Source: Treponema_C sp050320395
GTDB lineage: Bacteria; Spirochaetota; Spirochaetia; Treponematales; Treponemataceae
Direction of reading: 5' to 3'
Assembly (NCBI RefSeq): GCF_050320395.1
Contig: NZ_CP144459.1
Location: 372,001-436,000 of the forward strand
Length of the DNA: 64,000 nt
Each line of letters starts with the position of its first letter. Position 1 is the stretch's first letter. Below the pieces are notes generated by a model. That model worked only from the letters and a program-made list of their open reading frames with translations, was not told where the DNA came from and did not search any database. Shown here piece by piece: positions 25,553-33,545 of the stretch. The position numbers were made by a program, and so were the translations under genes.

Positions 25553-26149
25553 TTAATTGCGATTTTGGAGAGAATAAAATAATGACCGGGCTTTAAAAAG
25601 AGAGAGCGATATAAAGACGGGTAACAGTACAAAGAGTTTTTTTACGCCGTTTTTACCGGCGCGGGCCTTCCATGACAGTTCAAGCCGGGCCCATACCGAA
25701 AAAAGCATGGGAATAAAGGCTAAAAAAAGCACAAATAAGAGGGCGATGCGGGCCGGAAGGATTTTTTCGAGGGCCGATTTTAATTCAAGCGATGTGGTGG
25801 TGTTAAAAAAAAGCGAGGTGATTTGCAGGGCACATACGAGTTTGAGGATGAGTTCGATAAGCGGCCGTATCGACGTATCCGAGCCTGCAATAAAAGAGAC
25901 GGCCTGGACGAGAATAAGAAAAAAAACGTAGTAGGCTAAAGGCTTTAGGTCAAGTATTTGCTGTCTTATACCGAATCCCGCATAAAGGGCTGCGCCTGCG
26001 TTAATCCCTATCCATATAAAACAGTACAGGGGGGAGACGAAAAAAACTGTTGCGGGCAGGGCAAAAAGTAAAATCACCTTAACGACGGCCGGCATTTTAT
26101 GGATAAAACTCTTTCCGCTTCGGTAGGAAAAAAGCGGCTTTATGTCCAT
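25553..26149 (-). CDS. bioN: Biotin ECF transporter, transmembrane T component
   Basis: 198 aa, five or so membrane segments, CbiQ/BioN family, with the ATPase-contact region around LELSWKARAGKNG. It overlaps bioM by 10 nt and closes the bioY-bioM-bioN unit. Confidence 0.82.
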   Translation of the reverse strand: MDIKPLFSYRSGKSFIHKMPAVVKVILLFALPATVFFVSPLYCFIWIGINAGAALYAGFGIRQQILDLKPLAYYVFFLILVQAVSFIAGSDTSIRPLIELILKLVCALQITSLFFNTTTSLELKSALEKILPARIALLFVLFLAFIPMLFSVWARLELSWKARAGKNGVKKLFVLLPVFISLSLFKARSLFYSLQNRN

Positions 26150-26958
26150 AATAAGTCCTCCCGTTTTTTATACGAGCACAGGGGATGCCGGATATTCCAT
26201 TGCTTAAGGTCGAGTTTTAAACCCTCACCCGGCGTGCCGTCGAATACGAGTTTTCCAAAAGACAGGACCATAAAGCGGTCGGCGAGGGCATAACATTTTT
26301 CCAATTCATGGGTTAAAATCAAAACCGTACGGCCGTCTTGTTTTAACATGGCTATCAAATCGTTTACCTGCACTACGCCGCTGTAGTCCAGGTTTGCATA
26401 GGGTTCGTCAAAGATGACGACGGGACAGTCCATTGCAAGGATTCCCGCGACGGCAAGGCGGCGTTTTTCGCCTCCCGATAAAAAACGGGCGGGAAAGGAT
26501 GCGCGTTTTAAAAGACCGGTTTTTTCCAAGGCCTCTTTACAGCGCTTGTGAGCTTCGTCGTTTTTAAGTTTGAGATTTTTTAAGCCGAACATAACGTCTT
26601 CGGCCGGTGTTTCGCCGAGAATCTGCATATCCGCGTCCTGAAAAATAAGACCGCATCTTCCGCTTACCGAGACCGTGCCCGCCGAAGCTTCTTCCAATCC
26701 CGCAATGATCGACATAAGTATGCTTTTCCCCGACCCGTTTGCCCCGCCGATAAGGAGGCATTCGCCCTCATAGACGGTAAAGGACACATCGTTTAAAACC
26801 GAGATAAGGGGAGTGTTCTCTCCTGATTTTTCCGCTGCGGCCGCGTCACTGCCGCTTGTAGGGTCGGCATGTACGGCATATTCAAAACCGTACAGGGGGT
26901 CGGGCCTGAAAAAGCGTTTGCTTATATGTTCAACCCTTATTGCCGCTTTTTTGTTCAT
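26140..26958 (-). CDS. bioM: Biotin ECF transporter, ATP-binding component
   Basis: 272 aa ABC ATPase with Walker A GGANGSGKS, signature FLSGGEKRRLAVAG and Walker B VVIFDEPYANLD. An Ala/Ser-rich insertion near residues 30-50 lengthens the N-terminal part. Couples ATP hydrolysis to biotin uptake through BioN and BioY. Overlaps bioY by 4 nt (ATGA). Confidence 0.85.
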   Translation of the reverse strand: MNKKAAIRVEHISKRFFRPDPLYGFEYAVHADPTSGSDAAAAEKSGENTPLISVLNDVSFTVYEGECLLIGGANGSGKSILMSIIAGLEEASAGTVSVSGRCGLIFQDADMQILGETPAEDVMFGLKNLKLKNDEAHKRCKEALEKTGLLKRASFPARFLSGGEKRRLAVAGILAMDCPVVIFDEPYANLDYSGVVQVNDLIAMLKQDGRTVLILTHELEKCYALADRFMVLSFGKLVFDGTPGEGLKLDLKQWNIRHPLCSYKKREDLLWT

Positions 26959-27542
26959 GCGCCGAGGTCCGTATCCTTATATAAGTAACGGGCAATAACG
27001 GGTCTGAGTTTTACCGCAAGTACAACGGTTAACACCGCTTTTAAGCCGTCACCGGGCAAAAAGGGTATGCAGGCAAGGCTGAGGGCTTCGATAAAACCTT
27101 TTCCGGTAACTTTGATAAATTGGGCTATACCCGGAATATAAATGAAGGCAAAGCCTAAAAGAGTGCCCAAAATAATTCTGTGCAGGGCGGTTTTATGCTC
27201 AGCCGAGGGTTTACCTATGTAAAATCCCGCAGCGGCAGCGGCCAAAAAATAGCCGATTAAAAAGCCGCCCGTCGGACCGAGGATGATTGCCATTCCGCCG
27301 CGGCCTCCGGCAAATACGGGAAGTCCCAGCATTCCTGCAAGCAAAAAGAGACCTGCCGCTCCCGCTCCCTGCACGCCGCCCAAAAGGGCTGCCGCCAAAA
27401 CGGGCATCATGTTTTGTAATACGATGGGCACCGGAGATCCGGGAAGGGGAATCGAAATAAAACCGGTTACGGCAATCAAGGCCGCAAAAAGGGCGGTAAA
27501 AACCGATTTAAGCAATTTTTCATGTGATTTTTTATCAGTCAT
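26955..27542 (-). CDS. bioY: Biotin transporter substrate-binding component BioY
   Basis: 195 aa membrane protein with six hydrophobic segments. BioY landmarks: PGSPVPIVLQNMMPVLAA, AGGRGGMAIILGPTGGFLIGYF, FIYIPGIAQF. First gene of a complete biotin importer, implying that the organism scavenges biotin. GGAGAG lies 5 nt before the ATG. Confidence 0.93.
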   Translation of the reverse strand: MTDKKSHEKLLKSVFTALFAALIAVTGFISIPLPGSPVPIVLQNMMPVLAAALLGGVQGAGAAGLFLLAGMLGLPVFAGGRGGMAIILGPTGGFLIGYFLAAAAAGFYIGKPSAEHKTALHRIILGTLLGFAFIYIPGIAQFIKVTGKGFIEALSLACIPFLPGDGLKAVLTVVLAVKLRPVIARYLYKDTDLGA

Positions 27543-27623
27543 AAAACTCTCCGAAATAATTTACTGAAGTATATCGTTTTTTTTATATATTTTCAATGAT
27601 TTTAATTTTGAGATAAACACGCC

Positions 27624-27652
27624 TTGCAAAAAGTCGGTAAAATCGGTATTGT
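27624..27652 (+). promoter_or_regulatory. lrp-type gene promoter, leaderless layout
   Basis: TTGCAA (27624-27629), 17-nt spacer, TATTGT (27647-27652), 6 nt, then ATG at 27659. No Shine-Dalgarno sequence. Confidence 0.5.
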
Positions 27653-27658
27653 TCCGGT

Positions 27659-28144
27659 ATGGAAGAAATCTTGAATTTACTGCGTGCCGATGCGCGCATT
27701 TCGGCTGAAGACATCGCCGTTATGACAAAAAAAACGCCTGAAGAGGTTCGGGCGATTATACAAAACCTCGAAAAAGAGGGCGTTATATTAAAATATGCCG
27801 CAATCGTAAACCCCGAAAAAATAAACGGCGAAGGCGCTTCCGTGCGCGCCGAAATAGAAATTCAGGTTACGCCGGAGCGCGAACACGGCTTCGACGCTCT
27901 TGCCGAGCGCATTTACCGCTTTCCGCAAGTGCGCGCCCTGTACCTTATGAGCGGCGGCTACGATTTAAAAGTGGTTATCGAAGGCGAAAGCTTACAGGAT
28001 GTCGCCTTTTTTGTTGCGCGCAAACTGTCCACGATTGAAGGAGTGCGCAGCACCAAAACGCACTTTATTTTAAAAACGTATAAAGAAAACGACGTCGTAT
28101 ACGTAAGCGAAAAAACGGACGGCCGCGAAGGGGTAACCGCATAA
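27659..28144 (+). CDS. Lrp/AsnC-family transcriptional regulator
   Basis: 161 aa: N-terminal helix-turn-helix (RISAEDIAVMTKKTPEEVRAI) and C-terminal RAM domain for amino acid sensing (LYLMSGGYDLKVVIEG). One nucleotide separates it from the aminotransferase gene it probably controls; this pair is conserved in many Firmicutes. Confidence 0.88.
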   Translation: MEEILNLLRADARISAEDIAVMTKKTPEEVRAIIQNLEKEGVILKYAAIVNPEKINGEGASVRAEIEIQVTPEREHGFDALAERIYRFPQVRALYLMSGGYDLKVVIEGESLQDVAFFVARKLSTIEGVRSTKTHFILKTYKENDVVYVSEKTDGREGVTA

Positions 28145-28145
28145 T

Positions 28146-29324
28146 ATGGAACAAAACACCAGAAGCGACCGCTTTTCTTCCCTTATGAAGGATATTCCCC
28201 CGTCGGGTATACGCAAGTTTTTCGACTTGATTATCGGCCGCGACGATATTATTTCTTTGGGTGTCGGCGAACCCGACTTTGCCACGCCTTGGACTATCAG
28301 GGAAGAAGCTTTTTATCATTTGGAGCAGGGACATACCTCTTACACGTCGAACTGGGGCTTAAAGGAACTGCGCCAAGCGATTGCCGGCTACCTTACAAAA
28401 TACGATTTACACTACAATCCCGCAAACGAAATTCTTGTTACCGTCGGCGTGTCGGAAGCCGTAGACGCGGTATTGCGTGCGGTTTTAAATCCGGGCGACG
28501 AAATTATTATTTGCGAGCCCTGCTATGTTTCGTATCAGCCTTTAGCGGCCCTGTGCGGCGTAACGCTCGTCCACTTGGATACGGGCAAAACGGGTTTTTA
28601 TCCTACCGCCGAATCGGTGGAAAAACTGATAACGCCTAAAACAAAGGCGCTGATGATTTGTTCGCCGAGCAACCCGACCGGCCGCGTTATTCCGCGCGAC
28701 GAGCTGGAAAAAATCGCCGCCCTGGTGCAAAAGCATCAAATATGGGTATTGTCGGACGAAGTATACTGCGAATTGATTTACGACGAGCACAAACACTGTT
28801 CAATAGGCTCTTTTCCGGGCATGAAGCCGTACAGTATTATCTTAAACGGATTTTCAAAATCCTTTGCGATGACCGGCTGGCGCATAGGCTTTATTTGCTG
28901 CCCGGCCGACTTGATGGAGCAGGTGCATAAGCTGCACCAGTATTCGTCGATTTGCGCGCCGATTATGAGCCAGTACGGAGCTTTGGAAGGCCTTCGTTCC
29001 GGTATGGGCGAAGTGGAAAAAATGCGCGTATCCTACGCCCAGCGGCGCAACCTTATGTACAAGGCTTTTTGCGATATGGGGCTTAAAGTTGCAGAGCCGG
29101 AAGGCGCGTTTTATATATTCCCCGATATCCGCTTCAGCGGTTTAACTTCCGAAGAGTTTGCAACCGAATTGATAGAAAAACATCGGGTTGCCGTTGTTCC
29201 CGGCTCGGTGTTCGGCTCAGGCGGCGAAGGCTTTATCCGCTGTTGTTATGCAACAAGCATTGTAAAAATCAAAGAAGCCCTGCGCCGCATAGGTGAAATG
29301 GTCGCCGAGTATAAGCAGCTTTAA
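28146..29324 (+). CDS. PLP-dependent aminotransferase (class I/II, AspB/PatA-like)
   Basis: 392 aa, fold type I. The PLP lysine is K238 in NGFSKSFAMTGWRIG; also SNPTGR (N176) and SDEVY (D204). Substrate could be aspartate, aromatic amino acids or alanine; the Lrp partner and the tyrosine operon elsewhere in the window fit an aromatic or branched-chain role, but this is not decided by sequence. Starts 1 nt after the regulator's stop with only a weak GGAAGGGG about 12 nt upstream. Confidence 0.9.
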   Translation: MEQNTRSDRFSSLMKDIPPSGIRKFFDLIIGRDDIISLGVGEPDFATPWTIREEAFYHLEQGHTSYTSNWGLKELRQAIAGYLTKYDLHYNPANEILVTVGVSEAVDAVLRAVLNPGDEIIICEPCYVSYQPLAALCGVTLVHLDTGKTGFYPTAESVEKLITPKTKALMICSPSNPTGRVIPRDELEKIAALVQKHQIWVLSDEVYCELIYDEHKHCSIGSFPGMKPYSIILNGFSKSFAMTGWRIGFICCPADLMEQVHKLHQYSSICAPIMSQYGALEGLRSGMGEVEKMRVSYAQRRNLMYKAFCDMGLKVAEPEGAFYIFPDIRFSGLTSEEFATELIEKHRVAVVPGSVFGSGGEGFIRCCYATSIVKIKEALRRIGEMVAEYKQL

Positions 29325-29352
29325 TGTTATAATCGGAATGCCTACGACCGAC

Positions 29353-29421
29353 GAAGGTTATAAGCTACGGCAGGCGTAGGTTATGCACTACGGCGGCCGT
29401 AGGTTCCGTGTTTTGACCGGC
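29353..29421 (+). repeat. Three tandem 23-bp GC-rich repeats
   Basis: Units at 29353-29375, 29376-29398 and 29399-29421 of form G(A/T)AGGTTATGCACTACGGCG, the third diverged. Inner arms (CTACGGC...GCCGTAG) can fold into short hairpins. They lie between the aminotransferase stop and the 3' end of the HU-like gene. Confidence 0.6.
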
Positions 29422-29445
29422 GAAGGCTGTGCGGTTTGTCAAAGC

Positions 29446-30153
29446 TTATGTGCGGGTAAGCGGTTTATCGAATCTGCCCGTTTTAAGGCTTTTGCTTTTT
29501 TGCGACGAACCGATTATCTTTGTGCGCACTTCGATGTACCAATTGCCGGCTTTTAAGTCCGCAGGGATGATTGCCATAAGACGGGCGGGTTTGTTTTCGG
29601 CGATGACGGCAGCCCTTACTTCGGCCCCCGCTTCGGGTACAAAGAAGATGCCTTGTGAGGCGTCTTTGGGGTCGAACTTTAACCTTGCGCCTACCAGCTG
29701 CACAACGCCGCCTGCGCTCAGAAGCTCGTTCACCTTGCCCGATACGATGTCGGTAACTTCGGTAATGTAGGGGTTTGTGTCGGTACTTTGCGTCTTTTCG
29801 CATTTGATTTTTGTAAGCGCATTTTTAAGCAGGAGGCCGGGCGTAAGGTTGAGTTTGATGTTGTGGCGCTTTTTGTCGAAGCTGTCCGCCGCCCCGATAA
29901 AGGTACCGGTAATGCTCAATGCCGTGTTCATAAGGGGCGTGTTTACCGCAGAGCCGTCTTCAATCAGGGCGGAAACCACTTCGCCGTACACTTGCAGCAC
30001 CGCCTTTGTGTCCGCCTTGGTCAGGGTTGAACCTTTTTGCATCATAAGGTCAATGATTTCGTCAAGAGAAAACGAGCGCACATCGGCAGCCTGCGCCATG
30101 TAGTCGTTTTCGTCCGGTGTGAGTAAGTTTTCACGTAAACAGTACTTCAGCAT
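29446..30153 (-). CDS. HU-like DNA-binding domain protein with DUF4469
   Basis: 235 aa. The N-terminal part (MQKGSTLTKADTKAVLQVYGEVVSALIEDG region) resembles the HU-like domain of Bacteroidetes-type proteins, the C-terminal part (VVQLVGARLKFDP, GIFFVPEAG) a DUF4469 domain. Cytoplasmic, function unknown; possibly nucleoid- or repeat-associated. GGAGG lies 7 nt before the ATG. It lies in the palindrome-rich accessory block. Confidence 0.75.
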   Translation of the reverse strand: MLKYCLRENLLTPDENDYMAQAADVRSFSLDEIIDLMMQKGSTLTKADTKAVLQVYGEVVSALIEDGSAVNTPLMNTALSITGTFIGAADSFDKKRHNIKLNLTPGLLLKNALTKIKCEKTQSTDTNPYITEVTDIVSGKVNELLSAGGVVQLVGARLKFDPKDASQGIFFVPEAGAEVRAAVIAENKPARLMAIIPADLKAGNWYIEVRTKIIGSSQKSKSLKTGRFDKPLTRT

Positions 30154-30179
30154 AACATACCTCCAAAATACCGATAATC

Positions 30180-30276
30180 GGCGGGTACATCAGGGCGGAT
30201 GCAAAAAGGCTTCCGCGTTCGGGCGCACGCGCCCTCACTTGTGCAGAATTTTTTGCACCGCGCCCGTGTACCCGCC
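30180..30276. repeat. Large imperfect palindrome with conserved core, copy 1
   Basis: Arms GGCGGGTACA (30180-30189) and TGTACCCGCC (30267-30276) enclose further pairing (GGATGCAAAAA with TTTTTTGCACC). The core (AAAAAGGCTTCCGCG at 30203-30217 and CTTGTGCAGA at 30238-30247) matches copies 2 and 3; here a GGGCGC...GCGCCC hairpin is inserted. It lies 27 nt upstream of the HU-like gene. Confidence 0.75.
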
Positions 30277-30354
30277 ATTCGCGTTGTTCCGTAGGAAAAG
30301 CGGGAAATTTCTTTTCACAGTCCCGGCACGGATGCCGGAACAGCCATAGATACC

Positions 30355-30433
30355 GCGAGTTTGCCTTGAGGCAAACCGTTTGCCGTAGGCAAACTTGAAG
30401 CATAAAAACTCACAGGACGTGAGTTTTTATGCC
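30355..30433 (-). repeat. Hairpin cluster after the BspA-like gene
   Basis: GTTTGCCGTAGGCAAAC (30378-30394 region) and a 14-bp perfect stem GCATAAAAACTCAC/GTGAGTTTTTATGC around AGGAC (30400-30433). It directly follows the BspA-like stop and may act as a transcript 3' end. Confidence 0.6.
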
Positions 30434-30435
30434 GT

Positions 30436-31773
30436 TTACGGCTCCTCGTCTATTCTGCTTGCATCTACGCCTGAGGCGGTGAGCAGTTCTTTTATGCCTG
30501 TGCCGGTTTTAACTTTAAAGCGGCCTGTTGTATAGTTAAAGGCGTTGGTGCCGATTGCCGTAAGGGGCGGGTTTTTGCACGCATAAAAATCAAAGAGTGC
30601 TACCTTATTGCAGCCCCAAAATACACCTTCTCCCAAAGAGTTAAGGCATGAGGGAAGTTTGACGGTGCCTGTTATTCTGAAGTTTTGAAACGCACCCTTG
30701 CTAATTGTAAGCGGCTGTGTGCACTTGGAAAAATCGAGGCCGCTTACTTTAAAGCATTGGTTAAAAGCACCACGACCGATTTCGGCAAGGTTCGGGGGGA
30801 ACTCGAGCATTCCTTCAAGGTTTCTACAGCTGTAAAAAGCATACTCCCCGATGCGGGTAAGGTTTTTACTTAAAGAGAGCTTTATTATACCCTGGCAATT
30901 GTAAAAAGCATCGCTGCCGATTTTGGTAAGGCTTTCGGGAAGGTGTACTTCCGTTATGCCGGTACAGTCATAAAAAGCGCTGCCGAAAATTTCGGTAATG
31001 TGTGCGGGTACGCGCAATATGCCTCTGGGTTTTTCGCCCGTGTAGCCTTTAAGCACGGTGCCTGCGATTATTAATTTTGAAAGCGGTATGGAGTCAGCCG
31101 GCTTAAAGCTCACCTTTACCGTAAGGGGGGCGCTTACGGTTACCCTTGCAAGGGGATTTTCAGGGGTGCCGGTACCCGCTTCAAAGGTGCCGCCCGAGAT
31201 TGTCCAGCTGTCGGTCATGTAGCCTGTTGCGGGCACTGCGGTAAAGCGGACTTTTTTTCCTTTTGCTATTTCGGTACCCGTTGTAATCGGCTGTCCGTTA
31301 GGGCCAGCTGCCGTAAGGGTTCCGTTGCCGCCTTCTACGCTAAAATTTACGGTGTAGTTGGGAACATCCAATTCAAAGGCAACCGTTACCGTTACATCGG
31401 AGGTAATTGGCTCCGAATAAGTGTTTCCTGCAATGGGCAGGTAGCCGCCGTTACGGGTCCAGCCTGTTATTCTGTAGCCCGCTGCGGGAGCTGCGGTAAA
31501 GGTTACGGTTTTGCCTTTTTCCACTTGGGCGCCGCTGTTTATTGCCGTGCCGTCTACCTTTGCCGTAAGTGTGCCGTTCCCGTCTTCTACGCTAAAGTTT
31601 ACGGTGTATTTGGATTGCGTTGTGCCCCCGCTCGTGTTACCGCCGGAACTTGTTCCGCCGCCTGCGGCGTTGGGGCAGGCGGTAAAGAGCCCCATAATCA
31701 CTAACGATGCGGCAAGTGTGAGTACTGCCGCCCAACTTGTAAAGCGCTTTGCGCTTTTGTTTGTGTGTTTCAT
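30436..31773 (-). CDS. BspA-like leucine-rich-repeat surface lipoprotein
   Basis: 445 aa. The signal peptide ends in a lipobox (LFTAC, Cys near residue 33), then a Gly/Ser/Thr linker, two InlB B-repeat-like domains (YTVNFSVEDGNGTLTA and YTVNFSVEGGNGTLTA copies, about residues 53-225), and a run of LRR_5-type repeats (YDCTGITEVHLPESLTKIGSDA pattern) to the end. Related treponemal proteins mediate adhesion. GGAGG lies before the ATG. Located in the accessory block, preceded by palindrome copy 2. Confidence 0.88.
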   Translation of the reverse strand: MKHTNKSAKRFTSWAAVLTLAASLVIMGLFTACPNAAGGGTSSGGNTSGGTTQSKYTVNFSVEDGNGTLTAKVDGTAINSGAQVEKGKTVTFTAAPAAGYRITGWTRNGGYLPIAGNTYSEPITSDVTVTVAFELDVPNYTVNFSVEGGNGTLTAAGPNGQPITTGTEIAKGKKVRFTAVPATGYMTDSWTISGGTFEAGTGTPENPLARVTVSAPLTVKVSFKPADSIPLSKLIIAGTVLKGYTGEKPRGILRVPAHITEIFGSAFYDCTGITEVHLPESLTKIGSDAFYNCQGIIKLSLSKNLTRIGEYAFYSCRNLEGMLEFPPNLAEIGRGAFNQCFKVSGLDFSKCTQPLTISKGAFQNFRITGTVKLPSCLNSLGEGVFWGCNKVALFDFYACKNPPLTAIGTNAFNYTTGRFKVKTGTGIKELLTASGVDASRIDEEP

Positions 31774-31793
31774 AAGAAACCTCCTAAATGTTA

Positions 31794-31945
31794 GGGGGAG
31801 AGAGTACGGCGTTCATAAAGATGAATAGTATCGAGGCATTGGGCACACGCAAAAAGGCTTCCGCGCTTCGCTTGTGCAGATTTTTTGCGCGGTGCCCATG
31901 CCTCACCGCCTTTTTCATCTAATGCCGCGGTACTCTCTCCTCCCC
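31794..31945. repeat. Large imperfect palindrome with conserved core, copy 2
   Basis: About 150 bp. Outer arms GGGGGAGAGAGTACGGC (31794-31810) and GCCGCGGTACTCTCTCC (31924-31940), middle arms around 31834-31850 and 31887-31904 (GAGGCAT, GGGCAC / GTGCCC, ATGCCTC), core at 31851-31886. The core equals that of copy 3 over some 35 nt while the arms differ. It ends close to the ribosome-binding site of the BspA-like gene. Confidence 0.75.
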
Positions 31946-31984
31946 TTCATAGTCCCGCCACGGACGTGCGGGAAAACTTGATAT

Positions 31985-32036
31985 TTGCATACAATCGGAC
32001 ATCCTGCCCGATTGTATGCAAGGTTCGGTTTTGAAC
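31985..32036 (-). repeat. Hairpin pair with long perfect stem
   Basis: TTGCATACAATCGG and CCGATTGTATGCAA (14 bp each) surround ACATCCTGC, followed by GGTTC...GAACC. The loop word CGGACATCCTG also occurs in the hairpin after deoD. Confidence 0.6.
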
Positions 32037-32147
32037 CTGTGTAATATAAAAAAACGCACAGAGCGGAAAAATCCGCTTTGCGCGTTTGGGTGTGAGAATG
32101 CTTGTTTGTGTGATTTTTCGAAAGTGTAAATTTACAGCCGGCTATCC

Positions 32148-32220
32148 GCGAGTTTCGCCGGCTGAGCCGCCGAAACTCGTTGCATAAAAGCGAGCTGCTC
32201 TGCAGAGAGCTTTTATGCCG
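32148..32220 (-). repeat. Hairpin pair next to the heptamer array
   Basis: CGAGTTTCG-CCGGCTGAGCCG-CCGAAACTCG folds into one stem with a central mismatch; GCATAAAAGC...GCTTTTATGC (about 32183-32218) forms the second. Confidence 0.55.
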
Positions 32221-32354
32221 GTGCTGAGTGCTGAGTGCTGAGTGCTGAGTGCTGAGTGCTGAGTGCTGAGTGCTGAGTGCTGAGTGCTGAGTGCTGAGTG
32301 CTGAGTGCTGAGTGCTGAGTGCTGAGTGCTGAGTGCTGAGTGCTGAGTGCTGAG
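32221..32354. repeat. Heptanucleotide tandem repeat, 19 copies of GTGCTGA
   Basis: 134 bp of uninterrupted GTGCTGA, 19 perfect copies plus one base. Such perfect short arrays change length by slippage. Three units equal seven codons, so loss or gain of one unit shifts any reading frame through it. Confidence 0.95.
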
Positions 32355-32518
32355 TAATTATGGGGGCGGCTTCGGCTTTGTCAAGTACCCTGTGCCCTTT
32401 TTGTGCGGAAAAGATAACAGATGTGCCGGTATTACCGTGCATAAAGCCCCTCGTAAAAAGTTAATATAACGCACAGCACAGATGTAGGTAAGCGGAAAAT
32501 ATCTTAGATAAAAATTCC

Positions 32519-32597
32519 GATGCGTGAACCCGTCGCGTAAAAAGGCTTCCGCGCTTCGCTTGTGCAGATTTTTTTTACGCGATCGGAACCCCGCATC
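32519..32597. repeat. Large imperfect palindrome with conserved core, copy 3
   Basis: Arms GATGCG (32519-32524) and CGCATC (32592-32597), inner GTCGCGTAAAAA / TTTTTTTACGCGAT; core at 32539-32574 equal to copy 2. Weaker pairing continues outward to about 32485 and 32645. It lies upstream of the doubtful ORF starting at 32442. Confidence 0.75.
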
Positions 32598-32684
32598 AGA
32601 TGTTTTACATCGTAAGTATTTCCCCCATATGCTTTCCGACCCGTACACGGATGTATGCGAAAGCTATAGGTAAGGAGTTTCGCA

Positions 32685-32734
32685 CCCTGTGCGAAACTCG
32701 GATTAAAGAGCGAACAGGATGTCCGCTCTTTAAA
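32685..32734 (-). terminator. Hairpin pair after deoD
   Basis: GAGTTTCGCA...TGCGAAACTC and TTAAAGAGCGAACA...TGTCCGCTCTTTAA, both with small loops, lie 50-100 nt after the deoD stop (minus strand) and probably form its transcript 3' end. A U-tract is weak. Confidence 0.5.
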
Positions 32735-32786
32735 CATTGTAACACAATTGTCCTAAAAAAACAAAGTTTTGGGGAAGTTTTTAATT

Positions 32787-33500
32787 CTATATACACTCAA
32801 GAGCGGTTTCAAACATCGGTTCGAGGGCGCTCATGCGTTTTGCCTTGGTCAAACCCTTGCCGGTTACGCAGGAGTCGGTGTGCGTCAAAATCGATAGGGC
32901 TTTTTTGCCCAAGCGTGCGGCCGTGCAGTAGAGGGCGTAGGTTTCCATATCCTGAACAAGACAGCCCATCGCCGCCCAACCCTGCCACGATTCGACCGCA
33001 CCGATTGCATTGTAGTCCGAAAACATATCCGACGAAAAAACCTGCCCCGCATGATAGCGGAAGCCCCTGCTTTCTGCCGTGTCGGCCGCCTTTTGCAGCA
33101 ATTCAAAGTCGGCACAGGGATTAAAGGTTCCCGGAAGCCTGAATTGATATGCGTAGTTGGAGTCGGTGGAAGCGCTTATCGCAAAAACCATATCTGCAAG
33201 TTTTAAATAAGGCTGTAAACCGCCTGCGGTTCCGATTCGTATAATGCGTTCGGCCCCGTAAGACGAATACAGTTCGTATGCGTAAATGCCCGCCGAGGGG
33301 CCGCCCATACCCGAAGCCATAACGCTCACGGGTTTTCCCCGAAATGTTCCCGTAAAGCCGAGTACGTTGCGCACGGCGGTTACTTGGCGCGGGTTGTCAA
33401 AATAGTGCTCGGCAACGTATTGTGCGCGTAAGGGGTCGCCGGGTAAAAGCACCGAGGGTGCAATGTCGCCTTTTGAGGCGCTGTTATGAGGTGTAGCCAT
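32787..33500 (-). CDS. deoD: Purine-nucleoside phosphorylase (DeoD type)
   Basis: Trimeric/hexameric nucleoside phosphorylase, 237 aa, cytoplasmic: purine nucleoside + phosphate to base + ribose-1-phosphate. Motifs: LLPGDPLRAQYVAE, GMGGPSAGIYAYE, IRIGTAGGLQ and the VQDMETYALY segment that contacts ribose. Together with apt it forms a purine salvage route. The start is fixed by a TATAAT 6 nt upstream; no Shine-Dalgarno sequence. Confidence 0.93.
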   Translation of the reverse strand: MATPHNSASKGDIAPSVLLPGDPLRAQYVAEHYFDNPRQVTAVRNVLGFTGTFRGKPVSVMASGMGGPSAGIYAYELYSSYGAERIIRIGTAGGLQPYLKLADMVFAISASTDSNYAYQFRLPGTFNPCADFELLQKAADTAESRGFRYHAGQVFSSDMFSDYNAIGAVESWQGWAAMGCLVQDMETYALYCTAARLGKKALSILTHTDSCVTGKGLTKAKRMSALEPMFETALECI

Positions 33501-33506
33501 AAGGGA

Positions 33507-33539
33507 ATTATAGCACTAAAGAGCTAAAATGTGTATACT
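33507..33539. promoter_or_regulatory. Divergent leaderless -10 boxes of deoD and the ECF gene
   Basis: On the minus strand TATAAT (33512-33507) lies 6 nt before the deoD ATG; on the plus strand TATACT (33534-33539) lies 6 nt before the ECF ATG at 33546. Neither has a clear TTGACA-type -35 box. Confidence 0.55.
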
Positions 33540-33545
33540 TAAGCT

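Larger units (their letters stand above)
31915..32442 (-). pseudogene. Doubtful or decayed short gene interrupted by a 7-bp repeat
   Basis: An ATG at 32442 with GAGGGG upstream opens a frame (MHGNTGTSVIFSAQKG) that runs into the 19-copy heptamer, read here as repeated LSTQHSA, and then through hairpin sequences with no protein-like composition. Only the first 28 or so codons could be genuine. It may be a truncated gene or a repeat-expanded remnant; I would not treat the long translation as a protein. Confidence 0.3.

Noticed and set aside
32221..32354. CRISPR array
   Set aside because: The heptamer runs without spacers. The 23-bp arrays at 13032 and 29353 are also tandem without spacers, and no cas genes are present.
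31915..32442. A 175-residue protein with STQHSAL repeats
   Set aside because: The repeated residues are just the translation of the DNA heptamer, and the rest of the frame crosses strong hairpins and part of palindrome copy 2.
30180..32734. Integron cassette array with attC sites
   Set aside because: The gene-hairpin-palindrome layout is suggestive and some treponemes carry integrons, but I find no clear RYYYAAC/GTTRRRY core sites, the conserved part is the apex and not the ends, and no integrase gene is present. Kept only as a question within the palindrome finding.
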